Part shown: positions 25,296 to 36,879 of the stretch, in pieces
How the letters are laid out: the number at the start of each line of letters is the position of its first letter
How positions within the stretch are numbered: position 1 is the first letter of the stretch
DNA from: Galbula dea
Taxonomy: Eukaryota > Chordata > Aves > Piciformes > Galbulidae
Length of the DNA stretch: 64,000 bases
Direction: 5' to 3'
NCBI GenBank assembly: GCA_013399015.1
Contig: VWZX01002368.1
Span: 1,242,693 to 1,306,692 of the forward strand
Made by a program: the position numbers and the translations under genes
The notes under the pieces: model-generated
What the model saw: the letters and a program-made list of their open reading frames with translations, nothing else
Databases searched by the model: none
Told to the model about the DNA's origin: nothing

Positions 25296-27811
25296 CCCAT
25301 TCTTAGTTGTAAACTATTACAGTGGGAAACAGCAATTTCTTCCAAGAAAGTCTTCCTAGATCACTGCAGTACATTTATAAGTCCTGAGGAAAGGAAGGGT
25401 TGTCATGTGGTGAAAATTGAGATATGGTTCTTGTAATAACTGTCTCATTTCAATGTAGAGTTTCTGAGGTGGCCACAATGCAGTTACCCTAAGCATAGGT
25501 GTCTAGTACCATCTGAGATGTTTGGAGTGATCCTGCCGGACTTGAATTTGACATCCCCAAACACATAGGTCTCCTGTAGGTTTGAAGTCACATCTGCCAG
25601 CTCCATCTGGGTATCACTGGATGCTCCAGTGCATCTAAAAGACATCTTTGTGGATATGACTGAATTGAACCATGGTGTGCCACTTCACTCTAGATTTCTG
25701 AAACAGGTCCAGGATTTGAAAGTTTTTCTTTTCTATAACTTAACCAATGAGATATTTAATGTACTTGATGGCCTCTGTGGGCAGGGTTCAGTCTGAAGTT
25801 CAGACAACATAATACGAGAGTCTACATGTAGATATCTAAGTGGAAATTGAGTGTCTAAATGAATAGAGAGGTAGTCAATCTAGTCAGGAGAGCATGAGGG
25901 TAATTCAGATCAGTCACTAGGTGCCTTCTTTTGGGAGATCTGAATCCTTCTCTGCATGCCGTTGACTGTATTGATTAGATATCCAGTGACTGCAATGGGA
26001 GATGAGACAGCTGCCTGCCTTTGAACACAGATCTTATTTTAATTGTCTTAATTACCAGTGATTGCACCTTAGTGAGTGTGATCCAGTCACATAAACATAG
26101 GTGCCATATGAGACAGACTAAAGTACATCCAAATGGATGGGGCTGGCAGATAAAACACAAGATGGAAAGGAAAGCAGATGTGGAGTATCTAGGAATGCCT
26201 CAGATCACAATGGATGACTATGTAAAGGCAGTTTGATCTCAGCTGTGGAAGACAATAATTTTCATCTCCTCTGGGTCTTCTGTACATGGAGATGCTTGAA
26301 AATACAAGCTTGCCTCTGTTCCCTAAGCTTAGGCATAGGACATGACTGAAGGCACCATCAAATATCCCAGACATCTGCACAGGGCAGGACACATGACTTA
26401 GAAGAAACAAGCTCCCTCTGAAACAGCAGCTGGAAGTCAAGTGGGCTGCCCCATAGCACCTGAAATGAGGAGTTACTTTAGCTGCATGTATTTAGGAAAC
26501 TGAACTGTGCCCACCATCTGTCTGCCTCAGAGGATGCTGTGAACTAGCTTCCATTTATCACTAAGAGTCATGAGAATTCTTGTCATAGAAGCAAGAGGTT
26601 TTATAGCTCTGTTAGGAGAATAGCTACTTTATTTTGTAAGTTAATTAAAGAATATCTCTCATTTGCTTTTTGAAGTACCATCAAGTCTTATTGTTGGTGA
26701 TCCAAGGTTGGAGAGATGTATTTGTATTTTGTGTCTCTGGTTTTAGCTGAGTTGTTTCCCTTCAGGAAATTTTCTTCTTTTCTGTTTCTTATTAGCAAAA
26801 TTGTGTTTTTCTATTCTGCATCTCTATAGAGAAAGGCTTTTTATTCTGAATGGCCAAGTACAGCATTTTTAATAGGTGAACAGATGTTGGTGTTTCAAAT
26901 ATACACTTGAAAATGAAGTCTGATAGGTCTAAAAGGAAAACAGAGGATTTTTAATAAATTAAGAGAAAATTACCTAGCTGCACAAGGAATGTTGCAAGAT
27001 GCTGCGAGGACAAATACTGTAGCAAAGCTGGAAGGAAGCCAAACAACCACAATAATCCAGGAAGAGAGAAAAGAAACTAAATGAGGGAGAGAAAAAAGTG
27101 AGACGCAAGAAAAGACAGCTGATAGGAACACAGAAAAATGGGCCAAGTACAAACATGGACTTGAGTAAATGTAGAAACTGTAGAAGACACATACAAAGAT
27201 AGTGGGAAAAAGCACAAACCCCTGACCTGCTATGCTGCAGGACCATCTGATTGAATCAAATGCTTAAGGAGAGGGTGTATTCACAAAATGTTACTTTTGA
27301 CAGTAAAACTGGATTCAGAAATCCATGCTTTCTCCTCCTGTTCCCACACAGTGCTTCTTGCACATGTCACACATAATCCCACCCCCTCAGTGACACTGCT
27401 TGGAGAACTTCATTCTGTTTTCCTTCTCATTTTAGAGGTTTATATTTAACTTACATGTAACTCATATTTATGTGACCCTGGTTACAGAGCAGTCTCCTGA
27501 AGAGTGGGCAGGTGGCAACCTTGTGCTTCAGAGCAGGAGAGGAAGTAAATCATTGCCTATGCAGAAGGCTATGGACTGTTGTAGCTGCCATGGTTTTGCC
27601 ATCATTTCCAAGAGATCCAAAAATATATCCTGACCCAAGCAGTCTGTTTGCCCCATTCTGTTTCTCCTTCCCCAAAGCTTTTTCACCTGGGAAAAAGCTT
27701 GTGATCCCACTGTAATTCCTGGTTAATTCCTGCTCCTCAGAGGAACTCTCATTGCAATGCATGCTAGATCAGCAGACATGATGGTTCCAGAAACATAAAG
27801 GCATGTCAGGA

Positions 27812-27880
27812 AGATGTCCCTGCCCATGGAAAGGGACCTTTCCAACCCAAACCATCCTATAATTCACTGATTCTATGTCA
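27812..27880 (+). repeat. CR1 LINE 3' tail (first of two)
   Basis: The sequence GTCCCTGCCCATGG...GGGACCTTTCCAACCCAAACCAT followed by a TGATTCTATG octamer matches the end of a CR1 subfamily. The usual GGTTGGAACTAGATGATC block is deleted. A second CR1 end follows within a few bases. Confidence 0.75.
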
Positions 27881-27884
27881 GAGT

Positions 27885-28010
27885 TTCAAGGATCTGCAGG
27901 GCAATGCTCTTCATATGGCCTAGGTTTAGGTAGTTCTGCCAGGAGCAGGGAGTTGGACTTGATAATCCTTATGGGTCCCTTCCAACTAGAGATATTCTAT
28001 GGTTCTATAT
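27885..28010 (+). repeat. CR1 LINE 3' tail (second of two)
   Basis: Landmarks in order: TCTGCCAGGAGCAGGG, GTTGGACTTGATAATCC, GGTCCCTTCCAACT, ATTCTATGGTTCTAT. This is the standard CR1 3' end in plus orientation. Because it begins right after another CR1 tail in the same orientation, it is either a separate insertion at the earlier tail or a duplicated end. The sequence of the two tails differs, which favours separate insertion. Confidence 0.85.
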
Positions 28011-28589
28011 AATGCTACTAATGATACCAAGATAAGAATGTATTGATAGGTTCTTTCCTCTGAGACAGTAAAAATTATGGTGTCTTTGAACCTTCCTAGT
28101 GTCAAAGCTTTTGCAGTGTTTGGCCTTTGCAAAATGCCCTGCCAAAAAGCAGGATAAAATCTAGAATAATCAGTGAAACATGATGAGAAGGGTTGATATT
28201 GCACTGAGAAACAGTGCAATGTGCAGCACAGAAACAGATGGCATCTAGAAGTATCTGTCTGGGCATTTTGACCCAGATGAGTGTGATTCCTCACAAAGTG
28301 AATATGCAGAAAGAATTACTTGCTTCTTATTGCCTACACTTGATTGTCTTATTAGTGCCTGCCACCTGCACTGCCCCAGTCCTGGGAGCTGATGCTGCAG
28401 AAGCAGATGATGCTTCTTCAGAGCACTATGCAGCACAGGTCACAAAGCTTCCAGTAGCAGAAGTTTAGTCAGAAAACAAGAGAAACACAACAGGAAAAGA
28501 AACAAAGACATGAATGTTTGGACACAGTCAGAAAAGTAGTAGAGATGAAAACAAATAAGAGGTGGGTGCCAAATGATGGAAAATGAAGG
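28011..28589. other. Unannotated stretch between CR1 tail and candidate exon
   Basis: Opposed short open frames (27986-28294 - and 28214-28468 +) overlap each other and have no recognisable domain. Nothing else was seen. Confidence 0.5.
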
Positions 28590-28901
28590 AAGGTTTATTT
28601 ATGGTGCCCAGAGACTTTATGTTTGTACACTTGTAGGATTGGTCAGTTTTGTACTGCCCTCCTATGAGTACAAACATCTACTTCAACCATAAGAAGAATA
28701 AAAAACCCAGTCCAATACAGTTGAAAGCTACAGCTAAGGTAACAACTGCTGCTACTTCAAGGGTCTGCTGATTTTTTGGATTATATTGCTTATCCTCCAT
28801 GTGTTGGAATAAGGCTCTATCCAACATGTTAAATACTAATGGAAAATGCACATATCTGTAGAACTCCTGCATTTTTGTTTCCATTAGGACATACCATACA
28901 T
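28590..28901 (-). other. Candidate terminal coding exon with C-terminal membrane helix
   Basis: On the minus strand a good 3' splice acceptor (CCTTTTTTGGCAG) ends just above 28901. An open frame follows to a TAG at 28678-28680, giving about 74 codons. The last 26 or so residues form a strongly hydrophobic run (core AAVVTLAVAF, then LGFLFFLWLK at the C-terminus), preceded by a polar, partly charged segment (MEDKQYNPKNQQT). An AATAAA poly(A) signal lies at 28594-28599, about 80 bases after the stop. The frame has no upstream ATG before a TGA in the genomic sequence, so a start would have to come from an upstream exon or from an internal ATG. I do not recognise the protein. It could equally be a chance ORF or an exon of a non-coding transcript. 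Confidence 0.18.
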
Positions 28902-29689
28902 CTGCCAAAAAAGGCTCTCAGCTAAACCCTCGTGGATTATGTACATGCAAGAGGATTGAGCACTGCAGCCTTTGGGATAATCCCATGACTCAGACAACCT
29001 TGACAAACATTGGGAAGTAATGGTTCTCCTGTGCCTTGTGGTTAAGCAGATGAGCTCCTGTATTAAGTTATTGCCCTGGAAACAGCAAGTCCAAGGTAGA
29101 GTTAACCATATTTAGAGCAAACTATATTTGAATCTAGTACATGATCCTAACAGTGGAATAATTAGACATTTAATTGGGAAACTACTGGGATTGTAGCTGA
29201 GTCTAAAACTCAGAAGAATTTCCATCAGTTTAGTTTTGTTTGTTTTTCTTGTTAAACAGTAAATCAGGTCCTGCCTTTTTCATTATCTGTCCTTCATTAA
29301 GTCTGTGTACCAAAGCAATGTGACTTTTTAAAGCAGCTGTTGTGACATATGCAAATTTGTTACAGGATGCCAGCTTTGCATAAGAAACTGGATGAGAAAA
29401 GGGTCTGTTCAGGGACAAATCATGGGCATTAAAGTAAAGTAAGGATCAATCTGGCAGCAAATTGGAAAGTTCATGCATTTTGCTCATTAAAATGCCTTAA
29501 TGCTTTGAATGGGATCTCTCTTGGAGAATACTGTTACTGTACATTAATTATAAGTGCCTTATGGGAGCCGTAAGTGCAGCTTTGCTCAGTATTACCTTGG
29601 TGCCTGACACCTTGCTAACATCACAAATCTGTTATAAAAAGGCAGTGTATGGATTACTGGTGAGCTTTCAAACACTTCCTGCTTTAAGT

Positions 29690-29786
29690 ATGGTGGTGAT
29701 GAATGGTTGTAGGGTAAAATAAACTGCTGCAATAAATGAAAATCTTTGCCCCTCTCTAAACTATGTGATTCTGTGATTCTGTGACT
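29690..29786 (+). repeat. Probable CR1 3' tail
   Basis: TATGTGATTCTGTGATTCTGTGAC at 29762-29785 is the CR1 terminal octamer in tandem. The preceding GTATGGTGGTGATGAATGGTTG resembles the CR1 block GGCATGGTGGTGATGGGTTG, but the middle part is strongly diverged. The call rests mostly on the octamers. Confidence 0.5.
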
Positions 29787-29882
29787 AAGTGACTATCTCA
29801 AAAGGAGGCATCTACAATGTGAAACACAGAAAGCTAAATGAATCCTGTCCACTGCATCTGTTTTATTTCTATTTAAACATTT

Positions 29883-29932
29883 ATAATTTGGGAGGCTAAG
29901 GAGTTTATTTATCATTCATAATTTGGGAGGCT
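29883..29932. repeat. Direct repeat of 15 bp, 35 bp apart
   Basis: ATAATTTGGGAGGCT occurs at 29883-29897 and again at 29918-29932, with similar flanks (CATTTATAAT and CATTCATAAT). It looks like a small local duplication. Confidence 0.7.
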
Positions 29933-31803
29933 CAACAAACAAAACTCCACTTAAATTTGCTCCTCACTTAAATAGTATGGGAGACTATTGCCACTGCTTT
30001 GGGTTTAGAGGAAAGTCTTCACAGTATTTAAAAACAATATGTAAACATTGCACAATGGTTAAATTGTTCTTTATAGGGATCTACCCCTATAATGACAGAT
30101 AAATAGTTACAGCTAATTTTATGTATTAGTCTTTTAGCTAACAGAAAGAATCATTAGGGTGTTCTTTACCAACAAGAACTTCTGCAGTGTATCCTTGAGC
30201 AGTGGAAAGCTCTGCAAAGCTTGAGATTCACCTCTTTTTCTGAGGTCTGAATGCATTTTATTTGGTTGGTTGTTATATGATTTTATATGGAGTCTCCTCT
30301 AAAGCTCATAAAACTCTATGAGTTAAAGGAACCATAACAAACTGCAAATTAAAAGGATCTTAATGAAGCATAATTCAAAAAACTCATATTTTTCACTTCT
30401 CTGATATGTGCAATCATGAGTGCTACAGTTCTGAAGATAAAACTCTATCCAATTGATGCAAATGACAGGACTGGTTATACATTTTCATGGTGATTTTCAT
30501 AAGGATTACATTTGATCTCCACAGATGCTAGTGCAAAACACTCACATTTCATGAAGTCTGAATTAGAAGAAATTCCAATACTGGACATATCAAACAGTAG
30601 CTGGGATCAGTTTAGAAGAGCTGCATGACTGAAAGTTCTTTCATGTTTTATGTTCAAATGACAGTTTGGAAAGTTTTATTCTCTTCCTAGTTTTATTCTA
30701 TGACCTTCACAAAGTCCATTAGCCTGTACTAAAGCTTTGTACAGCACTGTTTTACAGCAGAATCCAGTTTTCTTTCCTTATTTCTGGCAACACTTTCACT
30801 AAAAATGAAGAAATTATAGAGCAAAGAGCCAAAAATATATATTTATATATGTAGATATTCAAAAAATTCCACCTTAAAGAGATTTTTGCAATGAGAAAGA
30901 CTAACAATCATGGAAATAATAAATTAAAAGAGGCCTGGGGCACCTTAAATCTCTTCCCCTGTGTATGTGTTATGATGAAGGATGGGATACAGTTTTATTA
31001 CATCTCACTTAGGTCCTTGAAACTCATTTCACCCCCAGACAGAAATTGTTTCTTTCTCTTTTTTCAGCTCTTTCTTTCTGTAGCATATTTTTTAAGTGTT
31101 AGCCTGTTTAATCTCTTTTTTTTTTTTTTTGTGGCTGAAGTTGTCAAAAGTTTCTTTTCACAGGATTAGGGATATCTTTTTTGAGGGGAGAATTGGTTAT
31201 TTCACTCCTGAGTCTCTGCTGCAATACAAGGCTGATAGATGGGAACCTTAGTGCTTCTCAAGTCCCCTGAATAAGTTTGGAAAGCTGGAGTGATTAATAA
31301 CCTCCATTAAGGACATCAATATTGTCTTTCTTTTGCATATTGTTTAAGTCATTAAAGCACTTCCCCAGAAAGAAGAGAATTTGTGAGTTGGCAGCTTTGA
31401 GAGCCAATAGAACTGATTTCCAATCAGGATTCTTCTTAATTCTATTTATTATCTTCCTGTCCAAAGCACACTGTCAACTTTCAGCACTCCCTTGAATAAG
31501 TCCTTGTACAAATATTTAAAAGGAAATGTAGTCCTAGAAAGATTAAAATATTTGACATTAACAAGACCCAGCAGTGAGGCTGAGGAAGAAAAAGGGTGGG
31601 CAAAGTGGTTAGAGAATTAAGTAATTCTAGGACAAACATGTTTTACAGAATAAATTCCTTATAATACCTGGTTCTTATGTGAACTTTTCAACCTTGGAAA
31701 AGCCATTACATTTTCTACCTCTCTATCTGTAAAATGCAGTTCATTCTTAATTTTCTTGCAGGGATACTGAATACCAGGACATATGTGTTTTGTATCCACT
31801 ATA
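29933..31803. other. Unannotated AT-rich stretch
   Basis: No gene or repeat was recognised except a 15-base poly-T at 31116-31130 and AT-rich alternating sequence at 30828-30852. The 92-codon frame at 30891-31169 runs through the poly-T and is a composition artefact. Confidence 0.55.
31116..31130. repeat. Poly-T run (15 T)
   Basis: An uninterrupted homopolymer of 15 T with no recognisable retroposon body next to it. Confidence 0.8.
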
Positions 31804-31854
31804 TGAATGAATGAATGAATGGAGTGAATGGATGGATGAATGAATGAATGAATG
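31804..31854. repeat. Tetranucleotide microsatellite (GAAT/GGAT)n
   Basis: About twelve GAAT-type units interrupted near 31821-31838 by GGAGTGAATGGATGG, then pure GAAT again. The interruption separates two purer blocks, typical of an ageing microsatellite. It is probably length-polymorphic. Confidence 0.9.
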
Positions 31855-32465
31855 CAACTGCTAGCCTGAGGCTTTTCAGAAGAAATGATTTTTTTTTTCA
31901 GAAATTATCAAATTAAAACAAATATTTCTGAGATTCTGTTTGGATAGAACTGTCACTGGCAGGTCTAGAAGTGCTCTCAGGAGTCCAGTGATCTCAGCTC
32001 ATGTTTTGGCTGTACATCAGTTTTCTCACTTCACTATTAACTGGTTTATTTCTGTTTGCTTGGAAAATGGAAAAAAATTCACACATCTTCAACACATTTT
32101 TTCAGTGGCCTTTAACTACAATAAACATGCCAGGATACTCTTATTTGTATACATTTGGATTCATAGTTAACTTGTCAAACAACAGTGACTGGCCAGAAGG
32201 ATGGATTTGGAGTTAGATCCTGATATTGTCAATGATCTCATACTAGAATGTACCAAACCCCAGCTATAAAGACTATTTAGGAAATCTAAAAATTGTTCTA
32301 TAGCAAGTAAACTGCTATATTATAGCAAATAAATAAAATAATGGGGGTTTAACAGCACTGTTGTCTTACCTGTAGATTTTGGAGCTATCTTAAGATAACT
32401 ACACTTGAATGTCCTGAATTTAATGCTGATTTCAGCATAGTCTTCATACATAAAGGACAGAACTG

Positions 32466-32572
32466 TCATAGAATCATAGAATCATCTGGGTTGGAAGGGA
32501 CCTCCAGAGGTCATCTAGTCCAATCCCCCTATAGTGAGCAGGGACATCCCCAACTAAATCAGGTTGCTCAGA
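32466..32572 (-). repeat. CR1 LINE 3' end, little diverged
   Basis: On the plus strand it begins with TCATAGAATCATAGAATCAT, then GGGTTGGAAGGGACCT, CATCTAGTCCAA and GGTTGCTCAG. These are the reverse complements of the CR1 3' tail and preceding UTR. The match to the family pattern is the closest in the window, so this is the youngest CR1 copy here. It is 5'-truncated after 107 bp. Confidence 0.93.
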
Positions 32573-34518
32573 ATTTCTTATTTTTTTAAGTTACAGATAT
32601 CAGTACTTACCTGAAAGAGATGCCTACATTGAATCAGTTGAGCTTTGACCTGTGCTCAGAGACCCACAGGAGGAAGCCTGAGGAAGACTTTGCCCCCATT
32701 TTCCTGCCTGTTGTGTCTCTATGAATCTGCTAGTTTTCACAAGTGTATCTTGCTTTGCAAATCAGTCTGCTGTGGGCTTGTGACAGCACAGGGTTTTTCA
32801 CTGTTGCAGTGTAAGTTTGCAAAGTGAGAAAGCAAACTAGAGGCAAACTGAATTCATTGTAAATTTTGGGTAACAGTGGTCTGGAAGACCTTGGTTAAAA
32901 AGCTTGCACAACTCTGTGCTACAATTGTAGTGTATTCATAACCTCCTCACAAATGAAGGACTCCCTTCTAAGAGGCTTTTTCTCACTGTGTTTTATTTTT
33001 ACTCTAGGTAGTAATAGCAAATCAGTGTTTTTCAGACTGTAATGTACATTTCATGCATAAGTTTTCAGTTTCTTTGTATTTTTTTTCCAAGGGAAATGCC
33101 ACAGGCAAGATCCAGCTACCTCCCAAAGCTGCTGCCCCTGTGAGCCTTGCCACCTAACATTAGTCATGGTCAACAGCACTCCAGCAGTTTACAGAACACA
33201 ACTACATTTGGAAGAAGTAAATCTGCATTTGAAATGATTATTTATATGTGATTGAAATAATACAGGAGGGAAAAGTGTTTGCAAATAGAACAGATTCTAG
33301 TGAACAGAGCCACACTGCTCTTCATCCTTCTTCCTAGGAAAAGGGGCAAAACTGGGATAACTTTTTCCCTTCCTATCAAACTATTTTGAATTGAAATAGT
33401 TTACATTTTCAAAGGGTGGACCATGTCAAATGAAGACTGTGACAGAAGTCAGAAGGCATGGCTTCACAGGAGCTGAAGGTTTTGTGGTGTCAAATTCTCA
33501 CCCACAGTGGGATTTTGCAATGTGTCGTTTCTGACATCTGACCCTGGCATCTCCAGAACTGCTGGAGCCCAGGTAGATACAGAAAAAGATGGAAATACAG
33601 AAAAATAAAGAGAAAGAAAGGGCCATGGTCAGCTCATTATGTATTCTGAATTAGCTGAGTTATCACACCTTCCTCTCCAGTGACTGTGCAGCTTGTTGTG
33701 CAGCTTGGTTCACTCATCATTCTGGGGAGCAGATGTCTTTATCTGGGATGCCATTGTGGACAACTCAGATGAACACTCTTTACTTCATGAGTGGACATGG
33801 ATAAAACTCTTCAGGTGCAAATGTTCCTAGATATTAAGGACCATAGACTCCTTTTGTCCACTAACACTGATTTTTTCTGGGCCATGGGTAAAAATTGAGA
33901 CAATTCAAACATCTTAAGTCACTGGGTTCATTGGAAGGTTAGCTTGTATGTCCTGAGTGATAAATGCAAAAACAGTCAGTCAGGTAGAAGGGGATTTTTT
34001 GAGGGTTTTTTGTGTTGTTGTTAATAAAAATGGTGCAGGAATTTAAGCTTCACAGTCTCCATTGAAAAATACTAAATCCACTGAGATATCTCTATGTCAC
34101 ATACAACACCAGTAAATGAAGAATATATGGCTGAAATCCTTCCTCCAGTGATTTCAGATCCTTTAAGTTTATTACATATAGCTTACACAATTATTGCTAA
34201 TAATCCAATGAGCACTTTTCAGCAATCATATTTCATATTTCAGGAAAATGCTGTTCATATTTTGTCTATTTCTATGATAGAGAAAACAGAGATGCCCAAA
34301 AATTTGTTTATTGGAATATCACTTACCTTCATTAGTCATCTGGAACAATGTTAATTTTTGGGGGGCTTTTTCTACAACAGACACTGTCCTGCCAGCAGAC
34401 AGTTTGCCCTGGCATTTCTTTGTTGCAAAGCAAGACAATATGAGATCTTTACCTGCAGAGGTTTCTTTGCCTTCTGGAGTTGCAGACAGGATGTGTTCTC
34501 TGGCAAACAAGCCCACAA
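32573..34518. other. Unannotated non-coding stretch
   Basis: No gene or repeat was recognised. Short frames (32645-32827 +, 34094-34354 +) are unremarkable. A T/G-rich patch lies at 33993-34020. Confidence 0.5.
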
Positions 34519-34534
34519 AGCTTGAATTCAAGCT
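34519..34534. other. Perfect 16-bp palindrome
   Basis: AGCTTGAATTCAAGCT reads the same on both strands. It does not extend further. No associated function can be inferred. Confidence 0.8.
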
Positions 34535-34624
34535 GAGGGGAAAGCTGCTTGTGGCTGCAGTTGCAGCTATTAATGAATGCCTCCAATGTTAAGAATAACT
34601 GTGATTCCAGCTCTCCTGCCAAGA

Positions 34625-34673
34625 GGGAAGGGAAGGGAAGGGAAGGGAAGGGAAGGGAAGGGAAGGGAAGGGG
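34625..34673. repeat. Pentanucleotide microsatellite (GGGAA)n
   Basis: About nine near-perfect GGGAA units form a pure purine tract of about 49 bases. GGG runs every five bases give it G-quadruplex and triplex-forming potential on the plus strand. It is likely length-polymorphic. Confidence 0.95.
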
Positions 34674-36036
34674 AGTCAAATAGCTAAGTTTCTAAATGCC
34701 TTTCTCTGTTTTTTTTTCTACATTTACTTGGGAAAAAACATTCAGTTCTTTAATTTATACATTTAATTACAATGTTAGCAATGGATGATTTTGCTGCATA
34801 CATTTCAGCATGGTTTTGTTTAGCTTTTCTGATCCTTCAGCAACAGTTATCATTAATGTTTCCCTGACATATTTCGAATATCACCACTACATTGGAGATC
34901 TATAAGCAATAATTTTTTCTGTGTCACAGCACAAAGAATCCAGTTGGTGTTCTTGTCTATTGAAACCTAACTTTCTGTCAGTCACAATGTACACTGCCTT
35001 CTGAAAAGAGATGTGAAACTGTTGTGGGCAATGTCAGTAACATAGTATGCAGCAGGTGAGTTATTAAATCCATGAACACAAGCTTATATGGAATTAGAAG
35101 CTGTGGTGTTGTTATTCCTTCCTTGACTTTTTAAGTGCATATAGTGCTTTCTGAAGCCAGATTCATTTTGCTGAAGATCTATGCTCTTTATTTAACTGGA
35201 CACCAGGTGCAAAATTCCTGAATGAAATCAGAGATTTAGATTTCAGTAAATTTGGGACTCAGTCAGTCAGCAGAAGTACTACAGCTTCTCTGCAGATGAA
35301 CACTATCTGCCTCAGACTACAGGGTACTGTGTCCTCTCAGTTCTGCAGTGTGTCCAGCCTCTCTAAGCAGAGATTCTGGAAACAGATAACCTTTTGTGCT
35401 TGTTTTCAGAAGTGCCTTTTAGTAGTTTCTAAGCTGTGCACTGCAGCAGTGATGCTGCTACTCTCCAGTTTCCAGAGAAGCAAATATGTCAGCATGAAAA
35501 TGAGCTGGACCAGTTGCTCTGCTGTGGATATGTTCTTCAGCTGAAACTGATATCTTACTAATGGAAGTGTGATTCTGTGATTTTGTGAAGAACACTCTGA
35601 ATGGTTTCTGGAAGGTGGAGGACAATGCATTTTAGGCTGGTCCCTTTCTCTTTCTGCTGTGTGGGGCAGTACTTTTTTGCCTGACAACTGTGCAGCTCTC
35701 AGAAAAGCCAGAGGGAAAAGACAAGCTCTGAATTAAATGTACTTCTGGAGTGGGTTTAAATTTGTTTCACTGTTAGTAGAAAGAAATTTTAGGAAAGGCC
35801 AGATGCCAAATTGGAAAGGAGTGAAAGCTAAGAGCAAGTCTGCTAGAAGCTCAGAAAGAACCTATTTAACTTGTACATTATGTTCTCTTGCATTCCAACC
35901 TGTCCTTTGCTGTATTTCTTGAACATCTGTACCTTAGGTTCAGTGTTCCAGCAGGCAGGTCCTCTCTTACCCTCTTTAAATCTTCCAAATGAGCTACTGA
36001 ATTAATCTGTCTCTCATTTGCATTTGAAGAGCCTTA
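34674..36036. other. Unannotated stretch with a possible CR1 tail remnant
   Basis: Short opposed open frames at 35296-35544 (+) and 35406-35687 (-) have no recognisable domain. GTGATTCTGTGATTTTGTG at 35568-35586 looks like the CR1 terminal octamer repeat, but the sequence before it is not recognisably CR1. Confidence 0.4.
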
Positions 36037-36112
36037 GGGCCAGATAGTTAAAGGTGTTTAAGAATCTGGAAATTCAGAGAGGAAAAAAAAGTACCTTTAA
36101 AAATCTAGCTCC
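36037..36112. mobile_element. Small fold-back (MITE-like) element
   Basis: The left end GGGCCAGATAGTTAAAGGTG is approximately inverted at the right end (TACCTTTAAAAATCTAGCTCC), with about 35 bp of loop. Palindromic elements with ends of the type GGGCCAGATTTTCAAAGGTA are abundant in turtles and crocodilians and occur as relics in birds. This copy resembles one of them from memory. It has no coding capacity and many mismatches, so it is old. Confidence 0.5.
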
Positions 36113-36879
36113 AATGACCCTCTAAATGGCAAGTTCTTCTGCTTTTCTGCTTAGCTCACCAATTGCTGTGTGTCTGTAGATTGCAGTTTCAGACAGAACA
36201 TGTTAGCCTTTTAAATTTTAACAGACAAGAAAGGTTCCCACACACCAGGCATGGAAACTTGTGAGTTAAGGAGGTTGTGAACTGGAAATCTGGGGCTATT
36301 TGATAGTGCTATTTGCTGGCAATTGTTCATTTATTCTCACCTTACCTTTAAGGAATTGTGTTAGCTGCTGTAGCTAGAATTAATCTCATTCCTGGTCTTT
36401 TATTTTGCTGCTATTTTTCCATTGAGAAATACAAAATAACTCAGGGCAAAAACTAGCTGGAACATGTCATAATTATCTGCATTATTTAAATAGCATGTAA
36501 AGACTCCATGTTGCTCTATATGTATTCTTTTTCTTCCACAAATGCTTATAATCAAAATCTAAAGAAATGCAGCAGCTACCAGTGAGGAAAACTATTACCA
36601 TTTCCTTAGAGAAAAATGGAAGTTCTAAGATGCAACTCATATTACTTGGATCCCTCACTTGAATATAAATATGAAGTGGTCAATAAAGCAACCTACTAAT
36701 ATAGGTACCTACAATCCCTGTTGGGTCAAGGGAGAGAGACACATGGCTTGAAAGACCTCTCATTCTGAAGATCTGCTGCAAAGTGAGGCAGGAGAAATTC
36801 AAAATATATGGAAGAATATAAGATAAGAATATCATAGCAGAGAAGGACAGCTTATCATATGCAGTCTATGGATGCACCA

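Larger units (their letters stand above)
23137..27811. other. Unannotated non-coding stretch
   Basis: No gene was recognised. Open frames are at most 90 codons. The 23664-23860 part begins with TGTCGTGGTTCAG, faintly like an avian LTR end, but the similarity does not continue. The 25490-26060 part has repeated GTGTCTA and CTAGGTGCC words plus a 12-bp palindrome TCTACATGTAGA at 25821-25832, possibly an ancient unidentified repeat. The 26990-27200 part is purine-rich. Confidence 0.45.

Noticed and set aside
35568..35586. CR1 3' tail from GTGATTCTGTGATTTTGTG
   Set aside because: Only the octamers match and no CR1 sequence precedes them. It is mentioned within the surrounding stretch and not called separately.
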